Source of the DNA: Dyella telluris
GTDB lineage: Bacteria; Pseudomonadota; Gammaproteobacteria; Xanthomonadales; Rhodanobacteraceae
Direction: 5' to 3'
Assembly (NCBI RefSeq): GCF_014297575.1
Contig: NZ_CP060412.1
Location: 1,674,001-1,738,000, forward strand
Length of the DNA stretch: 64,000 nucleotides
Shown in pieces: positions 26,515 through 35,218 of the stretch. Both the position numbers and the translations under genes were made by a program. Positions within the stretch are counted from its first letter, which is position 1, and every line of letters begins with the position of its first letter. Under the pieces are notes generated by a model, which ran no database searches, was not told the DNA's origin, and was given only the letters and a program-made list of their open reading frames with translations.

Positions 26515-26928
26515 ATGCGTCGCATCCTGGTTCCGCTTCTCACGCTGTCCCTGCTCGCGCTCGGTGGTTGCGCCACCGACCAGCGCAAGGACCAGCTCAC
26601 TACCACGCTCAACGCCTACGCCAGCACCGTGCGCTGGGGCGATTTCAACGCGGCGCTGCATTTCGTGGACCCCAAGGTGCTCGAGGAACACCCCATCCCC
26701 TCCGTGGAGATGGCGCGCTACCAGCAGTACAAGGTCAGCGGCTACGACGAGGGCAACGGCCCGGTGCCCAACGGCGAGTTCGAAGTGCACCAGACCGTGC
26801 AGATCAACCTGGTCAACGTGAACACCCAGCACGAGCGCACCGTGACCGACCACCAGACCTGGCATTTCGACCAGGCCAGCAAGCACTGGTACCTGGTATC
26901 GGGCCTGCCGGACATCAGCCAGCCCTGA
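26515..26928 (+). CDS. Lipoprotein of unknown function
   Basis: 137 residues with a typical lipoprotein signal: MRR start, hydrophobic core and lipobox ALGGC at about 15-19. The mature part is a soluble alpha+beta domain with a conserved-looking HPIPSVEMARYQQYKV segment and a WHFDQASKHWYLVSG end, like NTF2-fold or DUF-type periplasmic proteins. AAGGGGAAGG stands upstream of the ATG. Aspartate follows after CAT, so the outer or inner membrane destination is unclear. Confidence 0.8.
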   Translation: MRRILVPLLTLSLLALGGCATDQRKDQLTTTLNAYASTVRWGDFNAALHFVDPKVLEEHPIPSVEMARYQQYKVSGYDEGNGPVPNGEFEVHQTVQINLVNVNTQHERTVTDHQTWHFDQASKHWYLVSGLPDISQP

Positions 26929-26977
26929 GCCGGCGGGGCAGTCCGGGGCGTGCCTCGCCCCCGGACCGCCCCCGCCC

Positions 26978-26983
26978 TATAAT
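26978..26983 (+). promoter_or_regulatory. Consensus -10 TATAAT before the rhodanese-like gene
   Basis: A perfect TATAAT lies 54 bp before ATG 27037. The -35 region is not recognisable. It follows a GC-rich hairpin (26941-26967) with no T-run. Confidence 0.5.
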
Positions 26984-27036
26984 CGCCCGTTCTCTCCAAC
27001 CTGCGCGGCCCAGACCGTGCCTGCGGAAACCAACGA

Positions 27037-27489
27037 ATGAGCGATGTCCTGCACAAGCTGCCCGAGTTCATCGGCCACAACCTGGCGCTTGCCGCGCTGT
27101 TCCTGATCCTGCTGCTCGGCCTGATCGTCGTGCAGCTGATGGTCATGCTGCGCAAGTACAAGGAGCTGACCCCGGCCAGCCTGACCCTGCTGATCAATCG
27201 CGAGGGTCCGCTGATGATCGACCTGTCCGCCTATGCGGACTACGAGAAGGCCCACGTGCCGGGCTCGCGCCATGTCGCGATGAGCCAGTTCGACCCGGAG
27301 CACAAGGACATCGCCAAGGCGAAGGACGTGCCGGTGGTACTGATCGACAAGGACGGCCGTGGCGCCAGCGACAAGGCCGCACAGCGCCTGGTCAAGGCCG
27401 GCTTTGCCAAGGTCTACACCCTGGGCGGCGGCGTGATCGGCTGGCAGGCGGCCCAGCTGCCGGTGGCCAAGGGCAAGAACCCGGGTTGA
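27037..27489 (+). CDS. YibN-like membrane-anchored rhodanese-fold protein
   Basis: 150 residues with one N-terminal membrane helix (about 17-37) and a rhodanese domain (LINREGPLMIDLSAYADYEKAH, GSRHV, GFAKVYTLGGGVIGW). The active-site loop reads IDKDGRGAS, with Asp104 where sulfurtransferases have Cys. It is therefore probably not a thiosulfate sulfurtransferase but a binding or scaffold protein, as in E. coli YibN. A TATAAT -10 lies upstream. Confidence 0.85.
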   Translation: MSDVLHKLPEFIGHNLALAALFLILLLGLIVVQLMVMLRKYKELTPASLTLLINREGPLMIDLSAYADYEKAHVPGSRHVAMSQFDPEHKDIAKAKDVPVVLIDKDGRGASDKAAQRLVKAGFAKVYTLGGGVIGWQAAQLPVAKGKNPG

Positions 27490-27537
27490 TGGTTCCGCCG
27501 GGCGGGGGCGCCACGCCCTCGCCCGCAGCATCGCGAC

Positions 27538-28605
27538 TTACAGGCCGACGATGCCTGCGCGGTTGCCGAGAATCTGCGCCAGCACGTCGGGCGCGTAATC
27601 GAACGAATCGTAGTAAAGCCGCTCTTCCGGCAGTCCTGCCCCGGTAAAGAGCTTGCGCCCCACGTCGATCATGGCCGGTGGACCACTCATGTAGACGTCG
27701 TAACCGGCAAGATCCGGGTGATCCTGCAGCACGGCTTCGTGCACCAGCCCCGCGCGGATGCCACTGGCCAGCGCCTGCTCCGCATCCGAGATCACCGCGT
27801 GGAAATGCAGGTCATGCCCCACGTCGGCCCAGCGCTCGGCCTGCCCGCGCATGTACAGGTCCGCCGCGTGCCGCGCGCCCCAGTACACATGCATCGGTCG
27901 GCGCGTACCCAGGGCGATGAAGTGCTCGACAATGGCCTTCACCGGCGCAAAGCCCGTGCCACCCGCCATGAAGATCATCGGCCGTTCGGCATCCTCGCGC
28001 GGCACGAAGGTGCCCAAGGGGCCTTCGATGCGCAGCGCGTCACCGACCTTCAGTGCATCATTCACCCACGAGGTGAAACCACCGCCGGCGACGTGACGCA
28101 CGTGCAGCTCGATGGTGCCGTCAGCCTGCGGATGGTTGGCGATGGAAAACGGGCGACGACGTCCCTCGTCCAGCAACACGTCCAGATACTGGCCCGGCAA
28201 CCAGGTCAACCGCGCATCCGGCGAGGCCGGCGTCAGGTGCAGGCCGATCACGTCCGGGGCCAGCATCCACTTGCGCGAGACCACCACGTCCACCTGGCGC
28301 CTGGCAATGTCCTCCACCGAGGTGACTTCGCGCGCCTCTATGGTGAGGTCGCTGCGCGGCACCGCCTGGCAAAGCAGGATGGCGTGTTGCGCAGGCGACG
28401 TGCCACTGAGCGCCACCGGCGGATTGCGCGGGTAGTCGCAATAGCCGTTGACCAGCGTGGCCTTGCAGCTACCGCAAACACCCGCGCGGCAGGAGTACGG
28501 CAGGGCAATGCCGGCCCGCTGGGCGGCCTCCAGCACGGTTTCGCCGGGTGCAACCGGGAAATGCCGGCCAGTGGATTGGATAGTGACAGTAAACACAGGG
28601 CGCAT
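27538..28605 (-). CDS. 2Fe-2S flavoprotein NAD(P)H reductase
   Basis: 355 residues with three domains. The N-terminal plant-type ferredoxin has cluster ligands Cys39, Cys44, Cys47 and Cys79. An FAD-binding domain follows (RPFSIANH), then an NAD(P)-binding domain (GGTGFAPVKAI) and a C-terminal DSFDYA segment. This layout is shared by CDP-6-deoxy-3,4-glucoseen reductase (AscD/RfbI) and phenol or methane monooxygenase reductases, so the electron acceptor is not known. No sugar or oxygenase partner gene is adjacent. I chose ATG 28605 (MRPVFTVTIQS) as the natural start of the ferredoxin fold; ATG 28626 is possible. Confidence 0.85.
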   Translation of the reverse strand: MRPVFTVTIQSTGRHFPVAPGETVLEAAQRAGIALPYSCRAGVCGSCKATLVNGYCDYPRNPPVALSGTSPAQHAILLCQAVPRSDLTIEAREVTSVEDIARRQVDVVVSRKWMLAPDVIGLHLTPASPDARLTWLPGQYLDVLLDEGRRRPFSIANHPQADGTIELHVRHVAGGGFTSWVNDALKVGDALRIEGPLGTFVPREDAERPMIFMAGGTGFAPVKAIVEHFIALGTRRPMHVYWGARHAADLYMRGQAERWADVGHDLHFHAVISDAEQALASGIRAGLVHEAVLQDHPDLAGYDVYMSGPPAMIDVGRKLFTGAGLPEERLYYDSFDYAPDVLAQILGNRAGIVGL

Positions 28606-28678
28606 TGTCGCGGCGTAAGCGTCCATCGACAATGAGGGCCCCCACCCCCGATCACAAGCTTTCCGCGGAGAGAACCCC

Positions 28679-29119
28679 ATGGCCATCTGGAAACAGGACA
28701 CCTCGCTCGAGCGCATCAACGGCTGGAGCGCCAACACCATGATGGAAACGCTGGGCATCCGCCTCACCGAGGTTGGTGACGACTGGTTGCGCGGTACCAT
28801 GCCGGTGGACCACCGCACCCACCAGCCGTATGGCCTGCTGCACGGCGGCGCTTCGGTGGTGCTGGCTGAAACGCTGGGCAGCACGGCCGCCATGCTCACG
28901 CTGGATCCGGCGCAGGAAGTGGCGGTGGGCCTGGATATCAACGCCAACCACGTGCGTGGCGTGCGCAGCGGCATCGTCACCGGCACCGCCCGCATGGTGC
29001 ATATCGGCCGAACCACGCAGGTGTGGGAAATCCGCATCGAAACGGAAGCCGGCGAACTCGTGTGCATTTCGCGCATCACCATGGCGGTGATCCCGGCACG
29101 CGTGGTGGCGCCGCGTTGA
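28679..29119 (+). CDS. MenI/EntH-type hotdog thioesterase
   Basis: 146 residues of the PaaI/YdiI/EntH hotdog family. The catalytic region reads LLHGGASVVLAETLGS, with H55-G-G and Glu64 as the probable nucleophile or base. The segments MPVDHRTHQPYG and LDINANHVRGV are characteristic. It hydrolyses an aromatic or acyl-CoA thioester; the substrate cannot be told. The next gene starts inside its stop codon (TTGA, 29116-29119), indicating coupling with the kinase-like gene. Confidence 0.88.
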   Translation: MAIWKQDTSLERINGWSANTMMETLGIRLTEVGDDWLRGTMPVDHRTHQPYGLLHGGASVVLAETLGSTAAMLTLDPAQEVAVGLDINANHVRGVRSGIVTGTARMVHIGRTTQVWEIRIETEAGELVCISRITMAVIPARVVAPR

Positions 29120-30063
29120 GCATCGAAGCGCCCTACGCCACGCTGGATCCGGATCATGTCCTCGATGCCGTGACCGCCTGCGGCCTGTGGCCGGACGGCC
29201 GCCTGCTCGCGCTCAACAGTTACGAAAACCGCGTGTGGCAAGTGGGCATTGAAGACGCCACGCCCGTCGTTGCAAAGTTCTATCGCCCGCATCGCTGGAG
29301 CGACGCGGCCATCCTCGAAGAGCATGCCTTCGCCCAGGAACTGGCCGAGGCCGATATTCCCATGGTGGCACCGCTGGTGTTCGGCGGCCGCACCCTGCTG
29401 CATCACGACGGCTTCCGCTATGCGCTCACGCCGCGCCGTGGCGGACGCGCGCCGTCGCTGGAATCGCCCGAGCAGCTCGAATGGCTGGGGCGATTGATCG
29501 CGCGCATCCACAGCACCGGAGCGCGGCAGTCGTTCGAACACCGCGGCCGTATCGATCGCGCCACGCTGATCGAACAGCCGATGCAGGCGGTACTGGCCTC
29601 GACCCTGTTGCCTCCTTCGCAGCATGCCGCGTATCGCTCGGCGGCTGAGCGCGTAAACCGCGCGGTGACTGACCGTTTCGAAGCCGTCGGCCCGGTGCGC
29701 CAGCTGCGCCTGCATGGCGACTGCCACCCCGGCAACGTGCTTTGGACCGATGCCGGCCCACACTTCGTCGACCTCGACGACGCACGCATGGGCCCGGCGG
29801 TGCAGGACCTGTGGATGCTGGCCAGCGACGAGAAGGCCATGAACGCCCTGCTTGACGGCTACCAGCAGATGCGCGAATTCGACTTCGGTGAACTCGCCCT
29901 GGTACCCGCCCTGCGCGCCATGCGCCAGCTGCACTACGCCGGCTGGATCGCCGCGCGCTGGCACGATCCGGCCTTTCCCGCGGCGTTTCCTTTCGCGGCC
30001 GAACCGCGTTGGTGGGAGCAGCACATCGCCGACCTGCACGAACTGGCGGACGAACTCATGTAG
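29116..30063 (+). CDS. srkA: SrkA/RdoA (YihE)-like stress-response kinase
   Basis: 315 residues of the aminoglycoside-phosphotransferase-like fold. It shows LNSYENRVWQVG as the nucleotide loop, catalytic LHGDCHPGNVLW and metal-binding FVDLDDAR. The closest family is SrkA/YihE, a Ser/Thr kinase of stress responses in E. coli. TTG 29116 is the likely start, overlapping the thioesterase stop; no ATG suits the family. The stop codon TAG (30061-30063) is part of a REP unit, so the last residue is set by the repeat. Confidence 0.85.
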   Translation: MSIEAPYATLDPDHVLDAVTACGLWPDGRLLALNSYENRVWQVGIEDATPVVAKFYRPHRWSDAAILEEHAFAQELAEADIPMVAPLVFGGRTLLHHDGFRYALTPRRGGRAPSLESPEQLEWLGRLIARIHSTGARQSFEHRGRIDRATLIEQPMQAVLASTLLPPSQHAAYRSAAERVNRAVTDRFEAVGPVRQLRLHGDCHPGNVLWTDAGPHFVDLDDARMGPAVQDLWMLASDEKAMNALLDGYQQMREFDFGELALVPALRAMRQLHYAGWIAARWHDPAFPAAFPFAAEPRWWEQHIADLHELADELM

Positions 30064-30140
30064 GAGCGCACCCTGTGCGCGACCAACCCGCGGTGAGGAA
30101 TCGACATGGCGCTGCGGTCGCGCACAGGGTGCGCTCCTAC
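30059..30140. repeat. REP pair (BIME-like), CCCTG variant, overlapping a stop codon
   Basis: GTAG-type inverted pair with GCGCACCCTGTGCGCGACC and its reverse complement. The GTAG of the left arm supplies the TAG stop of the preceding kinase gene. Confidence 0.9.
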
Positions 30141-30250
30141 GAGGGAGTCGCCACCCGAGCTGTACCCCGACCAACAAACTGCCAAGCCGCACCGCCAACA
30201 CCCGCGTGCCGATCCGCTAAGCTCGCGGCTTTCGACCCGGGGCTTCATTC

Positions 30251-30685
30251 GTGCGCAATTTCCTTTTCCGAGTGATCGGCATCCTCGAAGTGGCCGGTGG
30301 CTTCTTCGGCATGGTGGCCATGCTGCGCCGGCTGCTGCCGCTGGGTTCGCACGACTCCATCGTGGCGTTGATCGGATTTGCGTTCTACGCCTTCGTGATG
30401 GTGGCCGGCGCACTGCTGATGGAAAACAGCGAGCGCGGCGTGGTCTTCTCCGAGTGGGCCCAGCTGCTGCAGCTGCCACTGATCGCCACGCCCCTCCTCA
30501 GCTACGGCTTCCATTGCGGCGCGTTCGTGAACGTGTACGCCAGCCTGCACCTGCCGGTGGCGTTGGGACTGGACTGGCACGTGGGTAGCGAGGGCTTCCT
30601 GCTCGCCGTGGGTGGGCCATCCGTGTCGAGGCTGGGTATCAACCTGCTGGCCCTGCTGTCCTGGCTGGCGCTGCGCTTCCGCTGA
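30251..30685 (+). CDS. Hypothetical four-helix membrane protein
   Basis: 144 residues, mostly hydrophobic, with about four helices (8-27, 38-58, 72-105 and 125-141). It starts at GTG 30251. The family is not recognised and no partner gene is evident, as REP pairs flank it on both sides. The function is unknown. Confidence 0.65.
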   Translation: MRNFLFRVIGILEVAGGFFGMVAMLRRLLPLGSHDSIVALIGFAFYAFVMVAGALLMENSERGVVFSEWAQLLQLPLIATPLLSYGFHCGAFVNVYASLHLPVALGLDWHVGSEGFLLAVGGPSVSRLGINLLALLSWLALRFR

Positions 30686-30711
30686 GCGACGCCTGCCCGC
30701 CTCATCGGTGC

Positions 30712-30789
30712 GGAAGCGCGCCCTGTGCGCGACCACAGAGCCCTGTCGATACCGCTCCGCTCCCGTCGCGCACAGGGTGCGCTCCTACA
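30712..30789. repeat. REP pair (BIME-like), CCCTG variant
   Basis: GTAG-type inverted pair. The left outer arm is degenerate (GGAAGCGCGCCCTGTGCGCG) and the right arm is intact, ending CTCCTACA. Confidence 0.8.
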
Positions 30790-30829
30790 AAACCACGGCT
30801 TGCGGGGGCCTAGCGGGTATCATGGGCGA

Positions 30830-32005
30830 ATGAATACCCCCGCCTCTCCCCTCCCCGTCATCCGCCTCAAGACCGATCGCACGCCTGGCCACCCCTGGGT
30901 GTGGTCCGCGCAGGTGCATAAACCGGAGACCCGCGTGCCGCCCGGCAGCGTGGTCGACGTGGAGGACGCCAAGGGCCGTTTCGTCGGCCGCGGCTTCTGG
31001 AATGGCCACGCACGCATCGCGCTGCGCCTGCTGACCAATGACCCCACCGAGGCCATCGACGCCGACTGGATCGCCGCCCGCATCGACCGCGCCATCAACC
31101 TGCGCAAGGACCTGCTGGAGCTCGACCGCGTCAGTGACGCCTGGCGCGTGGTGCACAGCGAAGGCGACGGGCTCTCCGGCCTGGTGGTGGACCGCTACGC
31201 CGACATCCTGGTGATCGAGTATTTCGCCGCCGGCATGTGGCGCTTCCGCGAGGCCATCCACGCCGCGCTGCTGCGCCACTTCCCGGGCGCACGCTTGTAC
31301 TGGTTCGCCGAGAACCACGTGCAGAAGCAGGAATCCTTCGACTGCCGCTCGCCTGAAGCCCCGGCACCGGTGGAAGTGCACGAACACGGCCTGCGCTTCC
31401 ACGCCGCCCCCGGTTACGGCCACAAGACCGGCTTCTTCGCTGACCAGCGCGAGAACCGCCATCACTTCGCGCGCCTGGCCAAGGGGCGCCGTGTGCTCGA
31501 CCTTTGCTGCAATGCCGGCGGGTTCGCCGTGCATGCGCTGGCCGCCGGCGCCGCGTCGGCCACCGGCGTGGACATGGACCCGGGCATCCTGGAGATCGCC
31601 CGCGCCAACGCCGCCGCCAATGACGTGCCGGTGGTGTTCGAAGCGGCCGACATGTTCGACTGGTTGCGCGGCGCCATCGCCCGCGGCGAGCAGTACGACG
31701 CGGTGATCGTGGACCCGGCCAAGCTCACCCGCGACCGCAACAAGGTGGTCGATGCGCTGAAGAAATACTTCGCCATGAACCGCCTGGCGCTGGACGTGAT
31801 CCCGCCCGGCGGCCTGCTGCTCACCTGCTCGTGCACCGGCCTGGTCAGCGAGGCGGACTTCCTGGAGATGCTGCGCCGCGTGGCGCTCAACGCCGGGCGC
31901 GAGATCCAGGTGCTGCATACGGCGGGCGCCGGTGCGGACCACCCGTTCCGCAGCGATGTGCCGGAAGGGCGTTACCTGAAGGCGGTGTTCTGCCGGGTGA
32001 TGTGA
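30830..32005 (+). CDS. rlmI: Class I SAM-dependent rRNA methyltransferase (RlmI-like)
   Basis: 391 residues. An N-terminal PUA domain (about 8-75, HPWVWSAQVH and GRGFWN) is followed by an RNA-binding linker domain and a Rossmann methyltransferase domain. The SAM motif is VLDLCCNAGGFAV, followed by TGVDMDPGILEIA. The catalytic motif reads VIVDPAKL where RlmI usually has DPPxF/L. RlmI makes m5C1962 in 23S rRNA. The cysteines expected of m5C enzymes are present in LLTCSCTG. ATG 30830 gives the family start. Confidence 0.88.
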   Translation: MNTPASPLPVIRLKTDRTPGHPWVWSAQVHKPETRVPPGSVVDVEDAKGRFVGRGFWNGHARIALRLLTNDPTEAIDADWIAARIDRAINLRKDLLELDRVSDAWRVVHSEGDGLSGLVVDRYADILVIEYFAAGMWRFREAIHAALLRHFPGARLYWFAENHVQKQESFDCRSPEAPAPVEVHEHGLRFHAAPGYGHKTGFFADQRENRHHFARLAKGRRVLDLCCNAGGFAVHALAAGAASATGVDMDPGILEIARANAAANDVPVVFEAADMFDWLRGAIARGEQYDAVIVDPAKLTRDRNKVVDALKKYFAMNRLALDVIPPGGLLLTCSCTGLVSEADFLEMLRRVALNAGREIQVLHTAGAGADHPFRSDVPEGRYLKAVFCRVM

Positions 32006-32034
32006 GCTCCACGCTCCCTCTCCGCCATGCACCC

Positions 32035-32070
32035 TCACCGTCATTCCTGCTTTCGCGGGAATGACGGTGA
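32035..32070. repeat. GTCATTCC-type inverted repeat
   Basis: A 13-bp perfect inverted repeat (32035-32047 with 32058-32070) contains CGTCATTCC/GGAATGACG, a dispersed-repeat type seen in many proteobacteria. It may act as an mRNA-end hairpin after rlmI. Confidence 0.65.
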
Positions 32071-32169
32071 AGGCAGACAAGCGCTTCACCATTCCAGCGG
32101 TCTTTCGCCGTCCCATGTTTTGAGAACGCCAGCGCGTACACTGGCGCGGTTGCGCCGTCGGGAACCGCC

Positions 32170-33627
32170 ATGTCCTTGATCGAAATCCTGTTGATCGTCC
32201 TTGTCATCGCCGTGCTCGCGGTCATCGTGCTACAGGTGATGAACCTGCAGCGCGGGCGCGAAGATGCCGGCGTGAATGCGCGCCTGGACGCACTGAAGGA
32301 CGACAACCGCCACCTGCGCGAGGCGCTGGCGCAGGAGCAACGCGCCGGCCGCGCGGAAACCAGCCAGTCCATTGGTCAGTCGCTTGGCCAGTTCCGCACG
32401 CTGGTGCAGGAACAGCTGGGTGGCATGAGCGCGCAGCAGCACGAACGCATCGGCCATTTCGGCCAGCGACTGGATGTACTGACCGAGCGCACGGATACCG
32501 GCCTGCAGTCGCTGGCGCAGCGCCTGACCGAAGACGGGCGCCGCAGCCGCGAAGAACTCACCCTTACGCTCAACCGCTTTGGCGAACAGCAACAGCAGCG
32601 CCTGGCGGCGCTCACTGCCGACAACGAGAAGCGCCTCAACGAGGTGCGCGCCACGCTGGAAACCAAGCTCAAGGACATCCAGGTCGACAACGCCGCCAAG
32701 CTCGAGCAGATGCGCGCCACCGTTGACGAAAAGCTGCAGAACACGCTGGAAACGCGCCTGGGCCAGTCCTTCGCGCTGGTGTCCGAACGCCTGGAGCAGG
32801 TACAGCGCGGCCTGGGCGAAATGCAGAACCTGGCCACCGGCGTGGGCGATCTCAAGCGCGTGCTCACCAACGTGAAGACGCGCGGCATCCTGGGCGAAGT
32901 GCAGCTGGGTGCGCTGCTGGAACAGCTGCTCACCATCGACCAGTACGACTCGAACGTGGTGACCATTCCCGGCAGCAACGATCGCGTGGAGTTTGCCGTG
33001 CGCATGCCCGGCGCCGGCGAGAGCGCTCAGCTCTATCTGCCGATCGATGCCAAGTTCCCGGTGGAGGATTACCAGCGCCTGCTCGATGCGCAGGAAGCGG
33101 CCGACGCCGATGCTGCAGCACTCGCCGGACGCGCGCTGGAAGTGCGCGTGCGCGAGGAAGCCAAGCGCATCCGCAGCAAGTACGTGGCGCCGCCCCACAC
33201 CACCGATTTCGCCGTGCTGTTCCTGCCTACCGAGGGTCTCTACGCGGAAGTGATCCGCCGACCGGGCCTGTTCGAAACGCTGCAGCGCGACTTCCACGTG
33301 ACCGTGGCCGGCCCGACCACGCTCACCGCCCTGCTCAACAGCCTTCAGATGGGCTTCCGCACGCTGGCCATCGCCAAGCGCAGCAGCGAAGTGTGGACCC
33401 TGCTCGGCGCGGTGAAGACCGAGTTCGGCAAGTTCGGCACCGTGCTTGAGAAGACGCGCAAGAAGCTCACCGAAGCGAGCAACGTGATCGACCAGGCCAG
33501 CGTCCGAACGCGCGCCATCGAGCGCAAGCTGCGCGGCGTGGAAACGCTTCCCGGCGAGGAAGCCCAGCAGCTGCTGGGCGACGCACCGGCCATTGAGGAC
33601 ACCTCGGACGACGACGTCGAGGTGTAA
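32170..33627 (+). CDS. rmuC: DNA recombination protein RmuC
   Basis: 485 residues with an N-terminal membrane helix (about 4-22) and then a long coiled coil (about 30-240, Gln/Glu/Arg-rich). The RmuC domain follows (TRGILGEVQLGALLEQLL, LPIDAKFPVEDYQRL, AVLFLPTEGLYAEV, GPTTLTALLNSLQMGFR). The family limits inversions at short inverted repeats and has a predicted nuclease fold. The length agrees with E. coli RmuC (475). Confidence 0.94.
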   Translation: MSLIEILLIVLVIAVLAVIVLQVMNLQRGREDAGVNARLDALKDDNRHLREALAQEQRAGRAETSQSIGQSLGQFRTLVQEQLGGMSAQQHERIGHFGQRLDVLTERTDTGLQSLAQRLTEDGRRSREELTLTLNRFGEQQQQRLAALTADNEKRLNEVRATLETKLKDIQVDNAAKLEQMRATVDEKLQNTLETRLGQSFALVSERLEQVQRGLGEMQNLATGVGDLKRVLTNVKTRGILGEVQLGALLEQLLTIDQYDSNVVTIPGSNDRVEFAVRMPGAGESAQLYLPIDAKFPVEDYQRLLDAQEAADADAAALAGRALEVRVREEAKRIRSKYVAPPHTTDFAVLFLPTEGLYAEVIRRPGLFETLQRDFHVTVAGPTTLTALLNSLQMGFRTLAIAKRSSEVWTLLGAVKTEFGKFGTVLEKTRKKLTEASNVIDQASVRTRAIERKLRGVETLPGEEAQQLLGDAPAIEDTSDDDVEV

Positions 33628-33639
33628 TCAAGACGCAGG

Positions 33640-34104
33640 TCAGGCGGTGGTGCTGACCAGCGAGCCGCCGCTGCTGCTGCCTTCGGCCAACAGGGCCGTG
33701 GAAAGCGCGGTCACCGCGGATTCCAGCTGACCATTGGTGGTGCTCACGGCGGACTGCAGGCTGGAGATTTCAGCCAGGCTCGCCGGATCCGAGGCACCCT
33801 TGCTGCGCTGGCTGGCGGCGCGCAACTGCTGTTGTTCCTGCGCCAGCTGCTTCTGCAGCTGGGCGATTTCGCGCTGCAGGGCCTGCACCGTCGCGCTGGT
33901 GCCGCTACTGCTGCTGGCGCCCGACGATGCACCGCCTGCGCCGCCTGCCGCACCTGCGCCACCGGACTTGGTCACCGAGGCCTTGCCCTGCGTCGAGGAC
34001 GCATCGGACGAGGACGAGGACGAGGACGAGGACGCCGTCGTGGTCGAGGAACCGCCGATGGTCACCGGGATGGAGGACGTGTCCAGATGGATGCCGATGC
34101 TCAC
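33640..34104 (-). CDS. FlxA-like coiled-coil protein
   Basis: 154 residues starting at GTG 34104 (SIGIHLDTSSIPVTI). A run of serines (about 25-40) and Gly/Ala/Ser-rich linkers lead into a heptad-rich helix (VQALQREIAQLQKQLAQEQQ at about 82-101). The layout resembles FlxA-like proteins, which are linked to flagella in some enterobacteria. No flagellar genes are in the window, so the role is open. An upstream in-frame ATG at 34218 would add a basic N-terminus with no clear ribosome site. It is convergent with rmuC. Confidence 0.65.
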   Translation of the reverse strand: MSIGIHLDTSSIPVTIGGSSTTTASSSSSSSSSDASSTQGKASVTKSGGAGAAGGAGGASSGASSSSGTSATVQALQREIAQLQKQLAQEQQQLRAASQRSKGASDPASLAEISSLQSAVSTTNGQLESAVTALSTALLAEGSSSGGSLVSTTA

Positions 34105-34247
34105 GCGAATAGCCTTTGATGGGTCGCCGGTGTCATCGGCCGGCACCTGAAAAACTTTAGGCCGCCCAGAGGACGCCCTAACCCCTTTTGCGCCGCCCCG
34201 CCGTTCCACCGTATGCATCGGTCGTCGATGCCTGCCGGAGCCACCGC

Positions 34248-35132
34248 ATGAACACCCTGGGCAAAGTGATACTCGGCCTGCTCGCCATCACGGGCAGCCT
34301 GCAGGCCGGCGCCGTGGGTCGGCTGGTGGACCTGAGCGTGATCGACCGCACCACGCAGCAGGAACTGCCGGTATATCGCCACGACGGCCGCTACTACGTC
34401 GCCGGCCAACCCGGCCACCGCTACCAGATCCAGCTGCGCAGCCAAGAGGGTATCCGCATGCTGGGCGTGCTTTCGGTCGATGGCGTCAATGCGCTGTCGG
34501 GCGATACCGCCGACTGGTCGCAGGCGGGCTACGTGCTGCAACCCTACGCCTCCGCCGATATCCTGGGCTGGCGCAAGAGCCTGTCCGAAGTGGCGGACTT
34601 CGTGTTCGCCGATGCATCGCGCAGTTATGCCGCGCGTACCGGACGCCCCGACAATGTGGGCGTGATCGGCATCGCCGTGTTCCTGCCGCGGCGCATGATC
34701 CGTCCGCAGCCGATGCAGGGGCCCGTCCCCGAGGCGTCCATGGCCGAACGCCGCATGGAATCGACCGTGCCGGTGCCGGTGCAACCCGCGCCGGCCGCAC
34801 CCATCGTGGCAGCGCCACCAGCGCAGGTCGCCTCGACGACCGCACCCTCGACGATCGTACCCTCGACGACTGCACCCTCGACAATCGCGCCCTCACCCAC
34901 CGCCAAGGCACGCGACAACGGCCCGCTGGGCACGGGCCATGGTCAGCGCGAGACCTCGGTGGTGACCACTACCGACTTCGAGCGCGCCTCGTCCTCGCCC
35001 AACGAGGTGATCACGCTGTACTACGACACGCGCGACCGGTTGGTGGCGCAGGGCGTGATTCCCGGCGACGACCGGCTGCCGGGCGTGCGGCCCGACCCGT
35101 TCCCGGGACATTTTGTTCCCGATCCGCGTTGA
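34248..35132 (+). CDS. Exported protein with PST-rich repeat linker
   Basis: 294 residues with signal peptide (about 1-22, ending LQAGA). A beta-rich domain (about 23-140) shows QELPVYRHDGRYYVAGQPG and VLQPYASADILGWRKSL. It is followed by a Pro/Ala/Thr linker encoded by four 15-bp tandem repeats and a C-terminal domain beginning TTTDFERASS with EVITLYYDTRDRL. GGAG stands 8 nt before ATG 34248. No family is recognised. The architecture suggests a periplasmic or envelope protein with two small domains. Confidence 0.7.
   Translation: MNTLGKVILGLLAITGSLQAGAVGRLVDLSVIDRTTQQELPVYRHDGRYYVAGQPGHRYQIQLRSQEGIRMLGVLSVDGVNALSGDTADWSQAGYVLQPYASADILGWRKSLSEVADFVFADASRSYAARTGRPDNVGVIGIAVFLPRRMIRPQPMQGPVPEASMAERRMESTVPVPVQPAPAAPIVAAPPAQVASTTAPSTIVPSTTAPSTIAPSPTAKARDNGPLGTGHGQRETSVVTTTDFERASSSPNEVITLYYDTRDRLVAQGVIPGDDRLPGVRPDPFPGHFVPDPR
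34831..34890 (+). repeat. Four tandem 15-bp repeats inside a coding region
   Basis: Units 34831-34845, 34846-34860, 34861-34875 and 34876-34890 are variants of CCTCGACGATCGCAC, encoding STxAP-type pentapeptides. They are in frame, so length changes would not break the gene. Confidence 0.85.
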
Positions 35133-35218
35133 CATCGCAGCAACGTGCGTTCAACTCGCGGCCAGCCAGTGCGTGACACCATCGAACCGTTCGTGCGTCA
35201 TTGCAGGTTCGATATCCC

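Noticed and set aside
28606..30201. N-terminal extension of the iron-sulfur reductase frame through the thioesterase and kinase region
   Set aside because: The frame is open only by base composition. The ferredoxin domain begins naturally at 28605, and the + strand carries two real genes there.
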